Shown in pieces: positions 11,103 through 24,153 of a stretch of 64,000 bases of DNA. The stretch comes from Luzula sylvatica (lineage: Eukaryota > Streptophyta > Magnoliopsida > Poales > Juncaceae), in contig OX326959.1 in assembly GCA_946800325.1 (NCBI GenBank), positions 30,232,527 to 30,296,526 on the forward strand, written 5' to 3'. The notes under the pieces are model-generated. The model saw only the letters and a list, made by a program, of their open reading frames with translations, was not told the origin of the DNA and did no database searches. Both the position numbers and the translations under genes were made by a program. Every line of letters begins with the position of its first letter. Within the stretch, counting starts at the first letter, position 1.

Positions 11103-12320
11103 CTAGCTTTCTCCCCGCGCAATTGCGCGGAGGTTTTCAGTCTGTCATGATTTTATTTTTCTCAATACGTAATTAGATTCTACATTTTTTTTATCTGATT
11201 GTACACACATAAAAAAAAATATATCTTTTTGTAAATTTCAAAAAAACTGATCCTCTACCAAACTTTTATTTCCTAATACTCTTATGAATGATCTTAAAAA
11301 TAAACGGACAAAAATACCCTTCTATTTTCAAATTTAATAATTAAAAATATGTTTTTATTAATTTTATTACTTTTAAGAAAATTCATAAACATTTTTAACA
11401 TGCAGTGATTACAATAAAAATATAATAATTACAAATTGAGTTTATATAATTTTAATATTTCATTTATTATGTTTGAAAAAATAACATCGGGTAATAATAA
11501 AATAAACAATAATAAATAAACATCTTGAAAATATATTGATAGAAAAATACCGGTTTAAACATCTGGTTTTTTTTTTATTTTCATTCTCTTTTTATTTATT
11601 TTTTTAATAGTTTCATTATATTTTATTTTTCAAATATTTGGAATGTGTTTTTGTAATATTGTTGTTCGTTTTATTATTGTTTTATGTTAGTTTTGCAAAG
11701 AAAAAATGCAAAGGTCAAAATGTTAAAATTATGTAAATAAAAAATATAATAACTTTTTTAAAATTATTATATGGTACAAAAATTTAGGATTTTATTAACA
11801 TTATTAAAAAATAACATGTACATATGTAAATTATTAAAATTTGATGACATGGAGCAACCAAATGAGAGAAATTTTCTTAACTTTATACATATACAAAATG
11901 TAAATTAAAACTAAAAAGGACCAACATATAAATAAAAAGGACCGAAATATAAATTAAAATGTAAAAAATGACTGAAATGTAAATAAAAAAGGACCAAAAT
12001 GTTAATAAAAAAGACCAAAATATAAACTTAAATTAAAAAGGATTAAAATATAAATAAAAAGGACCAAAATATAAATTCAAAAATGTAAAAAAGGACCGAA
12101 ATATAAATAATAGAGGATCAAAATATAAATAAAAAGGACTAAAATGTAAATTTTTAAAGTAAAAATGACCAAAATGTAAATAAAAAGGAGCAAAATGTAA
12201 TTTTTTGAACAAAAAAGTACCAAAATGTAAATTTAAAAAATATTTTTTTTACAAAAAAGCCCCTGATGACGTGGCCTCATGTATGAGCTCCATTTCTTCC
12301 AACTTTATACATAAGTATAA
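11103..12320 (-). mobile_element. Helitron-like non-autonomous element (minus strand)
   Basis: On the minus strand the element ends with a hairpin built on the palindrome CCGCGCAATTGCGCGG (11115-11130), a spacer of about 8 bases, and CTAG at 11103-11106 followed by T. The other end (TTATACTTATGTATAAAGTTGG on the minus strand from 12320) resembles the 5' end of the 3414-7698 element, followed in both by a CCACGTC block. Its first bases are TT rather than TC, so that end is decayed or misplaced. No protein is encoded. Confidence 0.45.
11908..12235. repeat. Degenerate ~20-bp minisatellite
   Basis: About 14 irregular copies of AAAAAGGACCAAAATATAAAT, with variants such as GACCGAAATGTAAAT, inside the Helitron-like element. 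Confidence 0.75.
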
Positions 12321-12396
12321 TACCATAACCTTATTTCTAACAACATAGAATAACCAATGATAACCAAACCGTAATTCTTTTATCTCTGTCATTAAT

Positions 12397-12690
12397 TATA
12401 CTAGGTTTCGCGCTACGTGGCGAGCATGTATATTATGTTTTTTATTGTAATACAAATTACACATTTGTATGATAAAATTAATAATATCATCTTAAAACTA
12501 AGTTATTTGAATTCATTTATCTATGATTATTCATATGTTTTATAATTATTTTACATAAAATCCTAATTTTTCTTACTAAAATAATAATATTTATGAGATA
12601 TTATACTAGGTTTCGCGCTACGTGAAATTGTTATAATATTTATATTAGTGTCATTATATAATAATATATGAGATATTATAACAATTTTAC
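12397..12690 (-). mobile_element. Two Helitron-end-like copies in AT-rich DNA
   Basis: TATACTAGGTTTCGCGCTACGTG occurs at 12398-12420 and again at 12603-12625. On the minus strand each ends in a short GC stem, AAAC and CTAG before T, like a Helitron 3' end. The second is followed by an inverted repeat (ATTGTTATAATAT and its complement, 12629-12685). I cannot define the other ends. Confidence 0.35.
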
Positions 12691-13289
12691 GAAAAAACAA
12701 AACAACAAACATTATATCATTGTTCACAATATTTCATACAATATCAAATATTAAAATCATAAATCATACAACATATGTAATAACACATTATTAATTATTT
12801 AATAGTCATAATTGTTATTGATTCAAAATGTAATGGAAACTATAAAATAATATAAAATATAATAGTGGAAGTAATTTCATAAATAATATCAAAATTTCAT
12901 TTATAATAAACATAAATACAAATTATTCTATATCATATGATTTTATTTATTTTATATTTTTAAAATAACATTACTATTTGATAGGTGTTTATAATTTGTA
13001 AGATGTTATTTAGATGGATAAACTATTTTTTAATTTTATTATTTTTTGAAACAAAATTAATGTTAAATTTGTTTGTTTAAAAACACAAATATAATTTAGT
13101 TCGTATTATATGAGATTCTTATAGTTATAATTTTTACAAAAATAAACAATAATACATAAAAACTCTATTATGCAAATAAAATACATGAAAATCTATTATG
13201 TAAATAAGTATTTTTTTGCATTGTATTTTCTTACATAATATCTTTACAAATTGAAATTATGAAAAATGGTATGTGTGAATTTCACAAAC
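12691..13289. other. AT-rich DNA, nothing recognised
   Basis: No gene or clear repeat up to the start of the satellite. The last ~20 bases include one imperfect piece of satellite sequence (TTTCACAAACACC). Confidence 0.5.
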
Positions 13290-16200
13290 ACCAAATTACA
13301 CAAACACTAAGAAAGTTTGTTTTTCGATTCAAAACAAGATTTTAACGCTTTGAGGAGTTCAAATAACGTGTTTTTAGATCATTTGTATCGTATCTTTTAC
13401 GACATAACTTTTCACCAAATTTCACAAACACTAAGAAAGTTTGTTTTTCGATTCAAAAAAAGATTTTAACGCTTTGAGGAGTTCAAATAACGTGTTTTTA
13501 GATCATTTGTATCGTATCTTTTACTACATAACTTTTCACCAAATTTCACAAACACTAAGAAAGTTTGTTTTTCGATTAAAAACAAGATTTTAACGCTTTG
13601 AGGAGTTCAAATAACATGTTTTTGGATCATTTGTATCGTATCTTTTACTACATAACTTTTCACCAAATTTCACAAACACTAAGAAAGTTAGTTTTTCGAT
13701 TCAAAACATGATATTAACGCTTTGAGGAGTTCAAATAACGTGTCTTTAGATCATTTGTATCGTATCTTTTACTACATAACTTTTCACCAAATTTCACAAA
13801 CACTAAGAAAGTTTGTTTTTCGATTCAAAACATGATATTAACGCTTTGAGGAGTTCAAATAACGTGTTTTTAGATCATTTGTATCGTATCTTTTACTACA
13901 TAACTTTTCACCAAATTTCACAAACACTAAGAAAGTTTGTTTTTCGATTCAAAACAAGATTTTAACATTTTGAGGAGTTCAAATAACGTGTTTTTAGATC
14001 ATTTGTATCGTATCTTTTACTACATAACTTTTCACCAAATTTCACAAACACTAAGAAAGTTTGTTTTTCGATTCAAAACAAGATTTTAACGTTTTGAGGA
14101 GTTCAAATAACGTATTTTTATATCATTTGTATCGTATCTTTTACTACATAACTTTTCACCAAATTTCACAAACACTAAGAAAGTTTGTTTTTTGATTCAA
14201 AACATGATATTAACGCTTTGAGGAATTCAAATAACGTGTTTTTAGATCATTTGTATCGTATCTTTTACTACATAACTTTTCACCAAATTTCACAAACACT
14301 AAGAAAGTTTGTTTTTCGATTCAAAACATGATATTAACGCTTTGAGGAGTTAAAATAACGTGTTTTTAGATCATTTGTATCGTATCTTTTACTACATAAC
14401 TTTTCACCAAATTTCACAAACACTAAGAAAGTTTGTTTTTCGATTCAAAACATGATTTTAACGCTTTGAGGAGTTCAAATAACGTGTTTTTAGATCATTT
14501 GTATCGTATCTTTTACTACATAACTTTTCACAAAATTTCACAAACACTAAGAAAGTTTGTTTTTCGATTCAAAACAAGATTTTAACGCTTTGAGGAGTTC
14601 AAATAACATGTTTTTAGATCATTTGTATCGTATCTTTTACTACATAACTTTTCACCAAATTTCACAAACACTAAGAAAGTTTTTTTTCGATTCAAAACAT
14701 GATTTTAACGCTTTGAGGAGTTAAAATAACGTGTTTTTAGATCATTTGTATTGTATCTTTTACTACATAACTTTTCACCAAATTTTACAAACACTAAGAA
14801 ATTTTGTTTTTCAATTCAAAACAAACTTTTAACGCTTTGAGGAGTTCAAATAACGTTGTTTTAGATCATTTGTATCGTATCTTGTACTATATAAATTTTC
14901 ACCAAATTTCACAAACACAAAGAAAGTTAGTTTTTCGATTCAAAACAAGATTTTAACGCTTTGAGGAGTTCAAATAACGTGTTTTTAGATCATTTGAATC
15001 GTATCTTTCACTACATAACTTTTCACCAAATTTCACAAACACTAAGAAATTTTGTTTTTCGATTCAAAACAAGATTTTAACGCTTTGAGGAGTTCAAATA
15101 ACGTGTTTTTAGATCATTTGTATCGTATCTTTTACTACATAACTTTTCACCAAATTTCACAAACACTAAGAAAGTTTGTTTTTCGATTCAAAACAAGATT
15201 TTAACGCTTTGAGGAGTTCAAATACCGTGTTTTTAGATCATTTGTATCGTATCTTTTACTACATAACTTTTCACCAAATTTCACAAACACTAAGAAAGTT
15301 TGTTTTTCGATTCAAAACAAGATTTTAACGCTTTGAGGAGTTCAAATAACATGTTTTTGGATCATTTGTATCGTATCTTTTATTACATAACTTTTCACCA
15401 AATTTCACAAACACTAAGAAATTTTGTTTTTCGATTCAAAACATGATATTAACGCTTTGAGGAGTTCAAATAACGTGTTTTTGGATTATTTGTATCATAT
15501 CTTTTACTACATAACTTTTCACCAAATTTCACAAACATTAAGAAAGTTTGTTTTTCGATTCAAAACATGATATTAACGTTTTGAGGAGTTCAAATAACGT
15601 ATTTTTAGATCATTTGTATCGTATCTTTTACTACATAACTTTTCACCAAATTTCACAAACACTAAGAAAGTTTGTTTTTCGATTCAAAACATGATATTAA
15701 CGCTTTGAGGAGTTCAAATAACGTGTTTTTAGATCATTTGTATCGTATCTTTTACTACATAACTTTTCACCAAATTTCACAAACACTAAGAAAGTTTGTT
15801 TTTCGATTCAAAACAAGATTTTAACGTTTTGAGGAGTTCAAATAACGTGTTTTTAGATCATTTGTATCGTATCTTTTACTACATAACTTTTCACCAAATT
15901 TCACAAATACTAAGAAAGTTTGTTTTTCGATTCAAAACAAGATTTTGACGTTTTGAGGAGTTCAAATAACGTATTTTTAGATCATTTGTATCGTATCTTT
16001 TACTACATAACTTTTCACCAAATTTCACAAACACTAAGAAAGTTTGTTTTTCGATTCAAAACATGATATTAACGCTTTGAGGAATTCAAATAACGTGTTT
16101 TTAGATCATTTGTATCGTATCTTTTACTACATAACTTTTCACCAAATTTCACAAACACTAAGAAAGTTTGTTTTTCGATTCAAAACATGATATTAACGCT

Positions 16201-16730
16201 TTGAGGAGTTCAAATAACGTATTTTTAGATCATTTGTATCGTATCTTTTACTACATAACTTTTCACCAAATTTCACAAACACTAAGAAAGTTTGTTTTTC
16301 GATTCAAAACATGATTTTAACGCTTTGAGGAGTTCAAATAACGTGTTTTTAGATCATTTGTATCGTATCTTTTACTACATTATTTTTCACAAAATTTCAC
16401 AAACACTAAGAAAGTTTGTTTTTCGATTCAAAACAAGATTTTAACGCTTTGAGGAGTTCAAATAACATGTTTTTAGATCATTTGTATCGTATCTTTTACT
16501 ACATAACTTTTCACCAAATTTCACAAACACTAAGAAAGTTTTTTTTTTCGATTCAAAACATGATTTTAACGCTTTGAGGAGTTCAAATAACGTGTTTTTA
16601 GATCATTTGTATTGTATCTTTTACTACATAACTTTTCACCAAATTTTACAAACACTAAGAAATTTTGTTTTTCAATTCAAAACAAACTTTTAACGTTTTG
16701 AGGAGTTCAAATAACGTGGTTTTAGATCAT
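13290..16730 (+). repeat. 124-bp tandem satellite, forward orientation
   Basis: About 28 monomers. The landmark AAGAAAGTTTG recurs at 13433, 13557, 13681 and 13805, giving an exact 124-bp period. Each monomer contains ATCATTTGTATCGTATC, TTTCACAAACACTAAG, TTTTCGATTCAAAACA and AACGCTTTGAGGAGTTC. Monomers differ by a few percent at recurring sites. A rare variant (AGGAATTC for AGGAGTTC) occurs at 14221 and 16080, spacing 1,859 bp (15 monomers less one base), showing higher-order duplication. Most open frames here are artefacts. Confidence 0.97.
16726..16730. repeat. Target site duplication ATCAT (left)
   Basis: Matches 27405-27409 at the far side of the Athila-like element. Joining the flanks at one copy restores an uninterrupted satellite monomer (GATCATTTGTATCG). 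Confidence 0.95.
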
Positions 16731-17117
16731 TGATGTGAGGCAAATAAGGCACAAATTTAATGCGTAAATTTGGGATTTTAGCCCTTGTGAAGAACAATTC
16801 TATATACTTTATTAATCATATTTGAGATAACATGAATATTTTTTCACTAAGTGTGTTTTACTGCTTAAACACAGGAATTAGAAGGGATTTCTGGGAATTT
16901 GGAGAGTGTAGTTGTCTCCAACACGTCAAGAGGAGTGAAAACGATATATTACACCGATATATTCGGTACTTGAATGAGACGGGAGGCAAACAATCATCAT
17001 GATGAAAACTTACACACAAGTTTATACGAAAACCACTCAATCCTTAGCCCTTATCCAGCCCACCTACCTTTGATGGAAATTACCTCATTACCCTCAATCC
17101 TCTTCACCAACTCGTGG

Positions 17118-17149
17118 CCAATAAGAAGACTCCGTGAGTGCTATAAATA
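17118..17149 (+). promoter_or_regulatory. CCAAT and TATA boxes of the 5' LTR
   Basis: CCAAT at 17118-17122 and TATAAATA at 17142-17149, so transcription likely starts near 17175. The same arrangement lies at 26121-26152 in the 3' LTR and at 60384-60415 in the related solo LTR, which suggests it is functional. Confidence 0.8.
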
Positions 17150-17189
17150 GGACCACAAGGGCCACGAGTTTGGTACGCTCTTTTACGCC

Positions 17190-17192
<3 letters not shown>

Positions 17193-17236
<44 letters not shown>
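17193..17236. repeat. TC microsatellite (22 units) in the 5' LTR
   Basis: Pure TC run just downstream of the predicted transcription start. The 3' LTR counterpart (26196-26243) has 24 units, the only length difference between the LTRs. Confidence 0.95.
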
Positions 17237-17238
<2 letters not shown>

Positions 17239-17880
17239 TCTTAAGCAAGTCCAAGAACTTTCAAGAACACGCAAGGATTGCAACTACGAACGATAATTTT
17301 CTAAGATCGATCACCGAATAGAAGCTTACTTCATTCGGTGAATCGGTTTACACTTCGACGAAGATCGAGTTGCGAGGATTGAGGTGGAGCTTTCTTCATC
17401 CGAATCCACGCAAGCAAGGAGTCAAGTATACGCTATTCCACTCGGAAGCTTTCTTCCAATTGGACTTCTTGCAATCTCGAGTTCACTCAACCGGTACGGA
17501 GCTTTCTTCGATTGGCGAGTGGATCGGTACGAAAGGAAACGTGCGTGAGGCGACTAGCTTTCTAGCATCTCAAGCAACGGAGAAGGCATCCAAGACGAGA
17601 CTCGAAGCTTTCTTCATCTCTCTAGGTGTTTTCTTTCCTTTCTTGTAATTCTTGTAGTTTAAATTCGAAATTGGGTTTGTGTAAAGAATTCTCGGTTTAA
17701 TGAATCTTTAGTTTCTTGTTTACTTGAATCGAATCTTTGTTCTAAACTTTGTCTTTTAACTTGATCTTTTGCTCTCAATTACTGCCTTAAACTTAGTTCA
17801 AATTTCCATTAAATCAATCCCAAAACAAACCTTCAATTCAATCCTCAATTCAAATTACAAATTCGAAATCCAGAACAAAC

Positions 17881-18218
17881 TCCGTTGTAACGGAACCTAA
17901 CTTGCGTTATAACGGACCATTCGGTTTGTACCTGACTTTCAGTCTGTTGGTACTCCGTTGTAACGCAATTTACTTCCGTTGTAACGGACCAGCAAGGAAA
18001 AATATTCAATATCACTCATACTAGTGCGTTGTAACGGACATCGTGGTCCGTTGTAACGGATTAACCAATCCGTTGCAACGCAACCCCTGTTCGTTATAAC
18101 GGACCAGTTAGTGCGTTATAACGGAGTTTCATCCGTTGTAACGGACGTTCATCTCACACTTAGCGCCAGAATTTCCACTCAAGTCCGTTGTAACGGAACT
18201 TACTTCCGTTGTAACGGA
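17881..18218. repeat. Twelve palindromes TCCGTTGTAACGGA in the 5' LTR
   Basis: Twelve copies in ~340 bp, consensus TCCGTTGTAACGGA, a 6-base inverted repeat with a 2-base centre. Variants change the centre (GT, AT, GC) or swap C and G at the second or second-last base (TGCGT..., ...ACGCA). They lie in U5, downstream of the promoter. Confidence 0.95.
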
Positions 18219-18399
18219 CTATCTTCTGTGAATTTTCTTCGTTATTTCTCATCCATTTTGATCCAAATTTTGACGCAATTGCTCCCCGTGGAACGAACTT
18301 TCATATTTTCCACTATACACATTTATTTTCATACTTATTGATTGAATCGGGTTTTCGAATACAACGATAATTTTACACGCTACAAACCCGCTCATCAAA

Positions 18400-18417
18400 T
18401 GGCGCCGCTGCCGGGGA
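18400..18417 (+). other. Primer binding site, tRNA-Asp type
   Basis: TGGCGCCGCTGCCGGGGA, two bases after the 5' LTR. It matches the complement of the 3' end of plant tRNA-Asp(GUC) with one mismatch (C for T at the ninth base). It would prime minus-strand DNA synthesis. Confidence 0.9.
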
Positions 18418-18527
18418 GCGGTGTTTAAGTCAATATTTTAGATCGAAACTTGAGATTTAAATTCGTAACATTGTTTACTCACTTATTTGTTTCTTTTGTG
18501 ACAATCTAGGTGAAAGGGGAAAACTTT

Positions 18528-21500
18528 ATGCACAACACAAGATCGCGAAAAGGCGAATTACTTCCATTTGTCAAGGAAATCGAAAGAAGGAACAAGAGCT
18601 CTAAGAAGAGCAAGGAACCGACACAAGAAGTTCAAGACGAACCTCAACTTCAAACTCAAACTTTTTCTTCTCTCTCTACTCATTTAAATTCAAATATGGG
18701 TGATGAAACAAGAGCTCCAAGGCCAAAAACCTTGAGAGAATTAGTAGCACCTAGAAATGTGGAGGATAATTATAATTTTATTAGGCCCAATATTCCGAAT
18801 TTCAAAGCGGATCCGAGCATTATAGGCTCATTGCCTATTTTTCATGGGAAGGCCACGGAAAACCCACATAAACACTTAAAAGATTTCAAAATTCAACTAA
18901 ACATATATTCGAATTATGAAGCTTTTAGTGACATTCTTCTTCTTCTTTTTCCTTATTCATTAGGTGAAGGACCCAAGGATTGGTTCTACACACTTAGAGG
19001 CCCTCTCGCATTCAACGAAGTGGCAAACCTCTTCAAGGAGAGGTACTATTCGGCCTCTCGATTGGCGGCTATAAGGCGAGAACTTTTGGCAATAACGCAA
19101 AAACCGAACGAAGCATTCCACGAGTACTACGATCGTTTCATGCGTTTGAAGGAAGAATGCCCAAGTCATAGTGTGGAACCGCAATTCCTCTACGAGCAAT
19201 TCATTAACGGTCTCGGCTACTCGGAAAGTCAATTCCTCAACGCATCCGCGGGGGGGAGTATATCCAATAAGGATCTCGAAGAAATTAAGAAGTTGCTAGA
19301 GCTCATGGCAACCAATTCACAATCAAGGAAGAACGTGGAATACCGAGTTAACGCATGTACCGACCTCAATGTCGACGTGCTTAACGACAAACTCGAGATC
19401 ATAATGAAAGCTTTGGGCAAGGAAGAAACCAAGAAATGTGGGGTTTGTAATGCTAGTGCTCACTACACGGACGAGTGCCCGAGTTTAGTCGAAGATGTAA
19501 ACGCCGCGTACAAGAAGTTCGAGCCCTCCAATTCATACAATCCCAACCTTCGCAATCACCCGAACTTCTCATGGTCAAACACGAACAACGCTCAACCCGA
19601 TCCGTATCGCCAACCGTTTGCAAAACCGGCCACATACCAACATCCAAATGCAACACAAGCGGTTCAAAAATCGTTTCCAACTCAAGACCCGAATCAAGAA
19701 ATGAAGCAAATGATGGAAGGAATGATGTCAATGATGCAATCAATGAACGGAAAAATCGATAAAAATGAGCAAAACATGGACTCGTTGAAGCAAGAGATCT
19801 CAAGTGTAAAGCAAGAGGTTTCGAACACAAATCGCCATGTGGGTAACTTGGAGACCCAAATGAACCAAATAGCTACGCGGGTGAATGTTCTAGAAACGCA
19901 AGGTACATCTCGATTACAATCTCAATCTTTAGCACCCCTCGAGCAAAGGCATGTGAACGCAATATCGCTCCGAAGCGGTAAGGAGATTGGTGAGAGCTCG
20001 AGACAAGCTAAGGAGGTGCAAGAAGAAAAAGAAATGGAAGTACCGGTACCAAAGGAGAAGCCATCACAAGCCAAGGAAGTACCATTCGAAGCAAAGGCAC
20101 CCGAAGCGATTCAAGTCAAGCCACCTTTCCCGAGTCGCCTTCCCAAACCGGTCGAATCAAATACCGACGTGCTCGCTATCTTGAAAAAGGTAGAGGTAAA
20201 CATTCCTTTACTCGAAGCTATCAAAGAGGTACCACGATTAGCAAAATATCTCAAGGACTTATGCACGAACAAGAGGAAACCAAAAGGGGACGAATTGATA
20301 AGTGTGGGGGAAAGTGTTTCGGCAATCTTGAGACTCCCCCAAAAGCACAAAGATCCGGGGATGTTTGCCATTCCATGCAAAATCGGGCAACATGAATTAC
20401 CAAAATGTATGCTTGATTTGGGTGCTTCAATAAATGTAATGCCATACTCGATATTCAAGACTCTCGATCTAGGCCCTCTTGATGACACTCAAGTTGTAAT
20501 CCAATTGGCCGATCGGTCCACGACTCGACCGGTTGGAGTAATTGAGGACGTGTTAGTAACCGTTAATGGGTTGCTATTCCCCGCGGATTTCTACGTGTTG
20601 GACATGAATGAGGGGAGTAGCGATTCAACCCCGATTCTCCTTGGACGGCCATTTTTGAAGACGGCGCGCACAAAAATCGATGTACACGCGGGAGAGCTCA
20701 CGATGGAGTTCGATGATGAGGTAATCAAATTCAATATTTTTGACAAACTAAAGGAACCCATTGTAGGTACACTCAACTTAAGTGCTATGGACGTGATCGA
20801 CGATTGTGTACAAGAGGTCATGGATAGCTCTCTCGAAAACTTTCAATGGAGGTCGAACCCACTATTCGAGGAGTTTGAGGGATGTGACAATCCTACATTC
20901 GAAATCGAGTCGGAGTTGGAAGAAGAACGAAACATAGATCAAGCACTCTTTCTAAGAGACCTCGAAATCCCGATGCAAAGAGCTCCACCTTCAATCGAAC
21001 AAGCTCCAAGGTTAGAATTGAAAAAATTACCTATTGGACTAAAGTATGCTTTTCTCGATGAAGCGGAAACTTTGCCGGTGATAATCGCCTCAAACCTAGC
21101 AAGGGAGCAAGAAGAAAAACTCATCGAAATGCTAAAAAGGAATAAGAAGGCTTTCGGGTGGACACTCTCCGACATTCCGGGCATCTCCCCCTCCATGTGC
21201 ACACACCGAATCCTTCTCGAGGACGATGCTAAGCCCTCGCGAGAACCACAAAGGCGGCTCAATCCGCCAATGATGGAAGTTGTAAAGAAAGAGGTGATCA
21301 AGCTACTCGACGCAGGAATAATCTACCCCATCGCCGATTCGAAATGGGTCTCGCCCATACACGTGGTGCCGAAGAAAACGGGGATGACGATAGTTGAGAA
21401 CGATGAAGGCGATCAAGTGCCGACTCGAGTTCAAAACGGGTGGCGAGTTTGCATCGATTATCGAAAGCTCAATAAGGCGACGAAGAAGGATCACTTTCCC

Positions 21501-23915
21501 CTTCCATTCATCGATCAAATGTTAGAAAGACTCGCGGGAAATCCGTTCTATTGCTTCCTCGATGGATTTTCGGGTTATTTCCAAATACCGGTCGCACCCG
21601 AAGATCAAGAGAAGACCACATTCACTTGCCCGTTTGGTACCTTCGCGTACCGACGCATGCCATTCGGGCTATGCAATGCTCCCGGCACATTTCAAAGGTG
21701 TATGCTTTCTATTTTCTCCGATTATATTTCCAAATTCATTGAAGTTTTTATGGATGATTTCTCGGTATTTGGGGACTCATTCGACTCGTGTCTAAATCAC
21801 TTGTCCCAAATACTCGAGAAATGCATTGAATCTAACCTTGTCTTAAATTTTGAGAAATGCCACTTCATGGTGAGCAATGGAATTGTATTAGGTCATTTGA
21901 TCTCGGAGAAAGGAATGGAAGTCGACAAGGCGAAAATCGACGTAATCAAGACACTTCCGTATCCAAAGACGGTAAAAGACGTGCGATCCTTTCTCGGCCA
22001 TGCGGGATTCTATAGGCGCTTCATCAAAGACTTCTCGAAAACCTCGCAACCGATGTGCCAACTTCTCCAAAAAGATGCAAAATTCGAGTTCAATGCAAAG
22101 TGCAAGGAAGCTTTCGACAATCTCAAGGAAAAGCTTTGCTCGGCACCAATCATCAAGGCGCCAAATTGGGAGCTACCTTTCGAGATAATGTGTGACGCAA
22201 GCGATACGAGTGTGGGGGCGGTACTTGGCCAAAGAGAAGGAAAAGACCCCCACGTCATCGCGTACGCCTCGAGATCTCTCGACAATGCCCAACGAAACTA
22301 CACCACCACCGAAAAGGAACTCCTCGCGATTGTTTTTGCATTGGAGAAATTTCGTTCTTATCTTTTAGGTACAAAGGTGATAGTCTTTTCGGACCACGGC
22401 GCGTTGAGACACTTGATGAAGAAGAAGGAGTGCAAACCGAGATTGCTTCGATGGATCCTATTGCTTCAAGAATTCAACCTCGAGATCAAGGACAAAAAGG
22501 GATGCGAGAATCTCGTGGCGGATCATTTGAGTCGGCTTCCATTGGAGATCGAAGATCTTGTTCCGATTCGCGAGGAATTCCCCGAGGAACACGTTCTCGC
22601 GGCCCAAGTCGAAGCGCCATGGTACGCCGACCTTGCAAACTACATCGTCACGAAGAGATTTCCCCCGAGCTTCTCCAAGGCGCAACGCGACAAGATGAAA
22701 AGTAACGCGCGGTTCTACGTTTGGGAGGACCCGCTCCTTTTCCGCATTTGTGCCGACCAAGTAATTCGAAAATGCGTTCACCAAAGTGAGGTACAATCTA
22801 TTCTTTCTTTTTGTCATACATTACAATGTGGTGGACATTTCGGTATCGCACGTACCACACACAAGGTACAAGAATGTGGATTTTATTGGCCAACCTTGCA
22901 TAAAGACGTTGCAAACTTTGTGAAAGGTTGTGAAAATTGCCAAAAGACGGGGAACTTGAGCCGTAGAAATCAAATGCCCCTCAATTCAATCTATGTGTGT
23001 GAACCATTCGATATTTGGGGCATTGATTTCATGGGCCCGTTTCCATCGTCTTTTGGCTATACTTACATCTTGTTGTGTGTAGATTACGTGACAAAATGGG
23101 TGGAGGCGGTACCAACCAAGCATGCGGATTCGAAAACGGTGGTGGACTTTTTGAAGAGAAATATCTTTCAACGATTCGGCATACCAAGAGTTCTTATAAG
23201 CGATCGAGGCTCCCATTTTTGCAATCGATATCTCCAAGGCCTCCTCGAGAAATACCATGTGAGCCATCGAACCTCCACCGCGTATCATCCTCAAACAAAC
23301 GGCCAAGCGGAGGTTTCGAATCGAGAAATAAAATCTATTTTGGAGAAAGTGGTGAACCCGACACGAAAGGATTGGAGTTCTCGACTAGGCGACGCACTTT
23401 GGGCGTATCGTACCGCCTTCAAAACGCCAATAGGTATGACTCCTTTCAAACTCGTGTACGGAAAGGCGTGCCATCTCCCGGTCGAATTAGAGCACAAAGC
23501 CTTTTGGGCGATCAAGCAATTGGCCCTCGACTACCCGAAGGACGCATCGGCGCGTAAGCTCCAATTGCTCGAGCTAGACGAATTCCGGCAAGAGGCCTAC
23601 GACAATTCGAGCTTGTGCAAGGCAAAGGCCAAAAGATTTCATGACCGAATGATTCAAAAGAAAGAATTCCAAGTAGGGGAAAGAGTGTTGTTATTCAACT
23701 CTCGTCTCAAACTTTTCCCCGGGAAACTTCGGTCCCGATGGATCGGCCCTTTTGTGGTCACCAATGTGACTACATTTGGGGTTGTCGAAATTCGAAGCAA
23801 GGAAACGAACAAAACGTTCAAGGTAAATGGCCATCGACTCAAGCACTACCACGCAAACTTCGAAACCGGGTGGATGGAGGAGCAAGCTCTAGAGCCCAAC
23901 GACACCTCACAATGA
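18528..23915 (+). CDS. gag-pol: Gag-Pol polyprotein of Athila-like Ty3 element
   Basis: Intact 1,795-residue frame. The start is set at ATG 18528 (MHNTRSRKG); the frame is open six codons further to a GTG, which a plant would not normally use. Gag core is about residues 102-265, with a CX2CX4HX4C knuckle at C304, C307, H312, C317, then a Gln/Met-rich coiled-coil-like stretch. Protease has DLGAS at 630. Reverse transcriptase has D1012 and FMDD with D1076/D1077. RNase H shows D1223, E1264, D1289 and D1332. Integrase has a zinc site H1430/H1437/C1468/C1471 and a DDE core D1500, D1559, E1595 (D35E). Gag and Pol are in one frame, so both come from one product cut by the protease. The protein would package and copy its RNA in cytoplasmic particles and insert the DNA in the nucleus. 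Every catalytic residue I checked is present. Confidence 0.97.
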   Translation: MHNTRSRKGELLPFVKEIERRNKSSKKSKEPTQEVQDEPQLQTQTFSSLSTHLNSNMGDETRAPRPKTLRELVAPRNVEDNYNFIRPNIPNFKADPSIIGSLPIFHGKATENPHKHLKDFKIQLNIYSNYEAFSDILLLLFPYSLGEGPKDWFYTLRGPLAFNEVANLFKERYYSASRLAAIRRELLAITQKPNEAFHEYYDRFMRLKEECPSHSVEPQFLYEQFINGLGYSESQFLNASAGGSISNKDLEEIKKLLELMATNSQSRKNVEYRVNACTDLNVDVLNDKLEIIMKALGKEETKKCGVCNASAHYTDECPSLVEDVNAAYKKFEPSNSYNPNLRNHPNFSWSNTNNAQPDPYRQPFAKPATYQHPNATQAVQKSFPTQDPNQEMKQMMEGMMSMMQSMNGKIDKNEQNMDSLKQEISSVKQEVSNTNRHVGNLETQMNQIATRVNVLETQGTSRLQSQSLAPLEQRHVNAISLRSGKEIGESSRQAKEVQEEKEMEVPVPKEKPSQAKEVPFEAKAPEAIQVKPPFPSRLPKPVESNTDVLAILKKVEVNIPLLEAIKEVPRLAKYLKDLCTNKRKPKGDELISVGESVSAILRLPQKHKDPGMFAIPCKIGQHELPKCMLDLGASINVMPYSIFKTLDLGPLDDTQVVIQLADRSTTRPVGVIEDVLVTVNGLLFPADFYVLDMNEGSSDSTPILLGRPFLKTARTKIDVHAGELTMEFDDEVIKFNIFDKLKEPIVGTLNLSAMDVIDDCVQEVMDSSLENFQWRSNPLFEEFEGCDNPTFEIESELEEERNIDQALFLRDLEIPMQRAPPSIEQAPRLELKKLPIGLKYAFLDEAETLPVIIASNLAREQEEKLIEMLKRNKKAFGWTLSDIPGISPSMCTHRILLEDDAKPSREPQRRLNPPMMEVVKKEVIKLLDAGIIYPIADSKWVSPIHVVPKKTGMTIVENDEGDQVPTRVQNGWRVCIDYRKLNKATKKDHFPLPFIDQMLERLAGNPFYCFLDGFSGYFQIPVAPEDQEKTTFTCPFGTFAYRRMPFGLCNAPGTFQRCMLSIFSDYISKFIEVFMDDFSVFGDSFDSCLNHLSQILEKCIESNLVLNFEKCHFMVSNGIVLGHLISEKGMEVDKAKIDVIKTLPYPKTVKDVRSFLGHAGFYRRFIKDFSKTSQPMCQLLQKDAKFEFNAKCKEAFDNLKEKLCSAPIIKAPNWELPFEIMCDASDTSVGAVLGQREGKDPHVIAYASRSLDNAQRNYTTTEKELLAIVFALEKFRSYLLGTKVIVFSDHGALRHLMKKKECKPRLLRWILLLQEFNLEIKDKKGCENLVADHLSRLPLEIEDLVPIREEFPEEHVLAAQVEAPWYADLANYIVTKRFPPSFSKAQRDKMKSNARFYVWEDPLLFRICADQVIRKCVHQSEVQSILSFCHTLQCGGHFGIARTTHKVQECGFYWPTLHKDVANFVKGCENCQKTGNLSRRNQMPLNSIYVCEPFDIWGIDFMGPFPSSFGYTYILLCVDYVTKWVEAVPTKHADSKTVVDFLKRNIFQRFGIPRVLISDRGSHFCNRYLQGLLEKYHVSHRTSTAYHPQTNGQAEVSNREIKSILEKVVNPTRKDWSSRLGDALWAYRTAFKTPIGMTPFKLVYGKACHLPVELEHKAFWAIKQLALDYPKDASARKLQLLELDEFRQEAYDNSSLCKAKAKRFHDRMIQKKEFQVGERVLLFNSRLKLFPGKLRSRWIGPFVVTNVTTFGVVEIRSKETNKTFKVNGHRLKHYHANFETGWMEEQALEPNDTSQ

Positions 23916-24053
23916 TGAGCTCGGCCAAGTCGAGCTCAAGACGTTAAACAAGAGCGCTAGCGAGGGAGGCACGCCCACGCATCAAAGGTTGTATCTCTCT
24001 ATTATCCCTCTTTTAGGAATTTTCGATTTGTTATACTTGAGGACAAGTAATCT

Positions 24054-24069
24054 CTAAGTGTGGGGGGGT
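24054..24069 (+). other. Second polypurine-like tract
   Basis: CTAAGTGTGGGGGGGT, preceded by TTGAGGACAAG. The context closely parallels the LTR-adjacent tract at 25718-25730 (GAGGACGATCAAGGATTTAA before GTGTGGGGGT). It could prime plus-strand synthesis internally, or mark where the LTR once began. Confidence 0.6.
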
Positions 24070-24153
24070 AACATACAATCTTTGACCTGTATGAGCCCAA
24101 TTAAAAATTAAAAAAATCAGGGAAAATTGAAAATTTTTGATCTGGCCAGCAAC

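Larger units (their letters stand above)
16731..18397 (+). repeat. 5' LTR (1,667 bp)
   Basis: Begins TGATGTGAGG and ends CGCTCATCA. It differs from the 3' LTR by one substitution (C at 18264, T at 27271) and a TC repeat of 22 rather than 24 units; I compared them by eye. U3 holds a CCAAT box and a TATA box. The R/U5 part holds the TC tract and twelve palindromes. The 92-codon open frame at 17370-17648 is repeated in the 3' LTR only because the LTRs match. Confidence 0.95.

Noticed and set aside
13290..16730. CENP-B box in the satellite monomer
   Set aside because: TTTCGATTCAAA matches only the first half of the box; the CGGG half is absent.
17370..17648. 92-codon open frame conserved in both LTRs (also 26377-26655)
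   Set aside because: It is identical only because the LTRs are identical; no recognisable product, and it lies in U5.
18510..18527. Upstream GTG start for gag-pol, six codons before the ATG
   Set aside because: Plant translation normally starts at ATG; ATG at 18528 is the first in-frame one.
18510..23915. Many antisense and off-frame open frames across gag-pol
   Set aside because: Shadows of the coding frame with no independent support.
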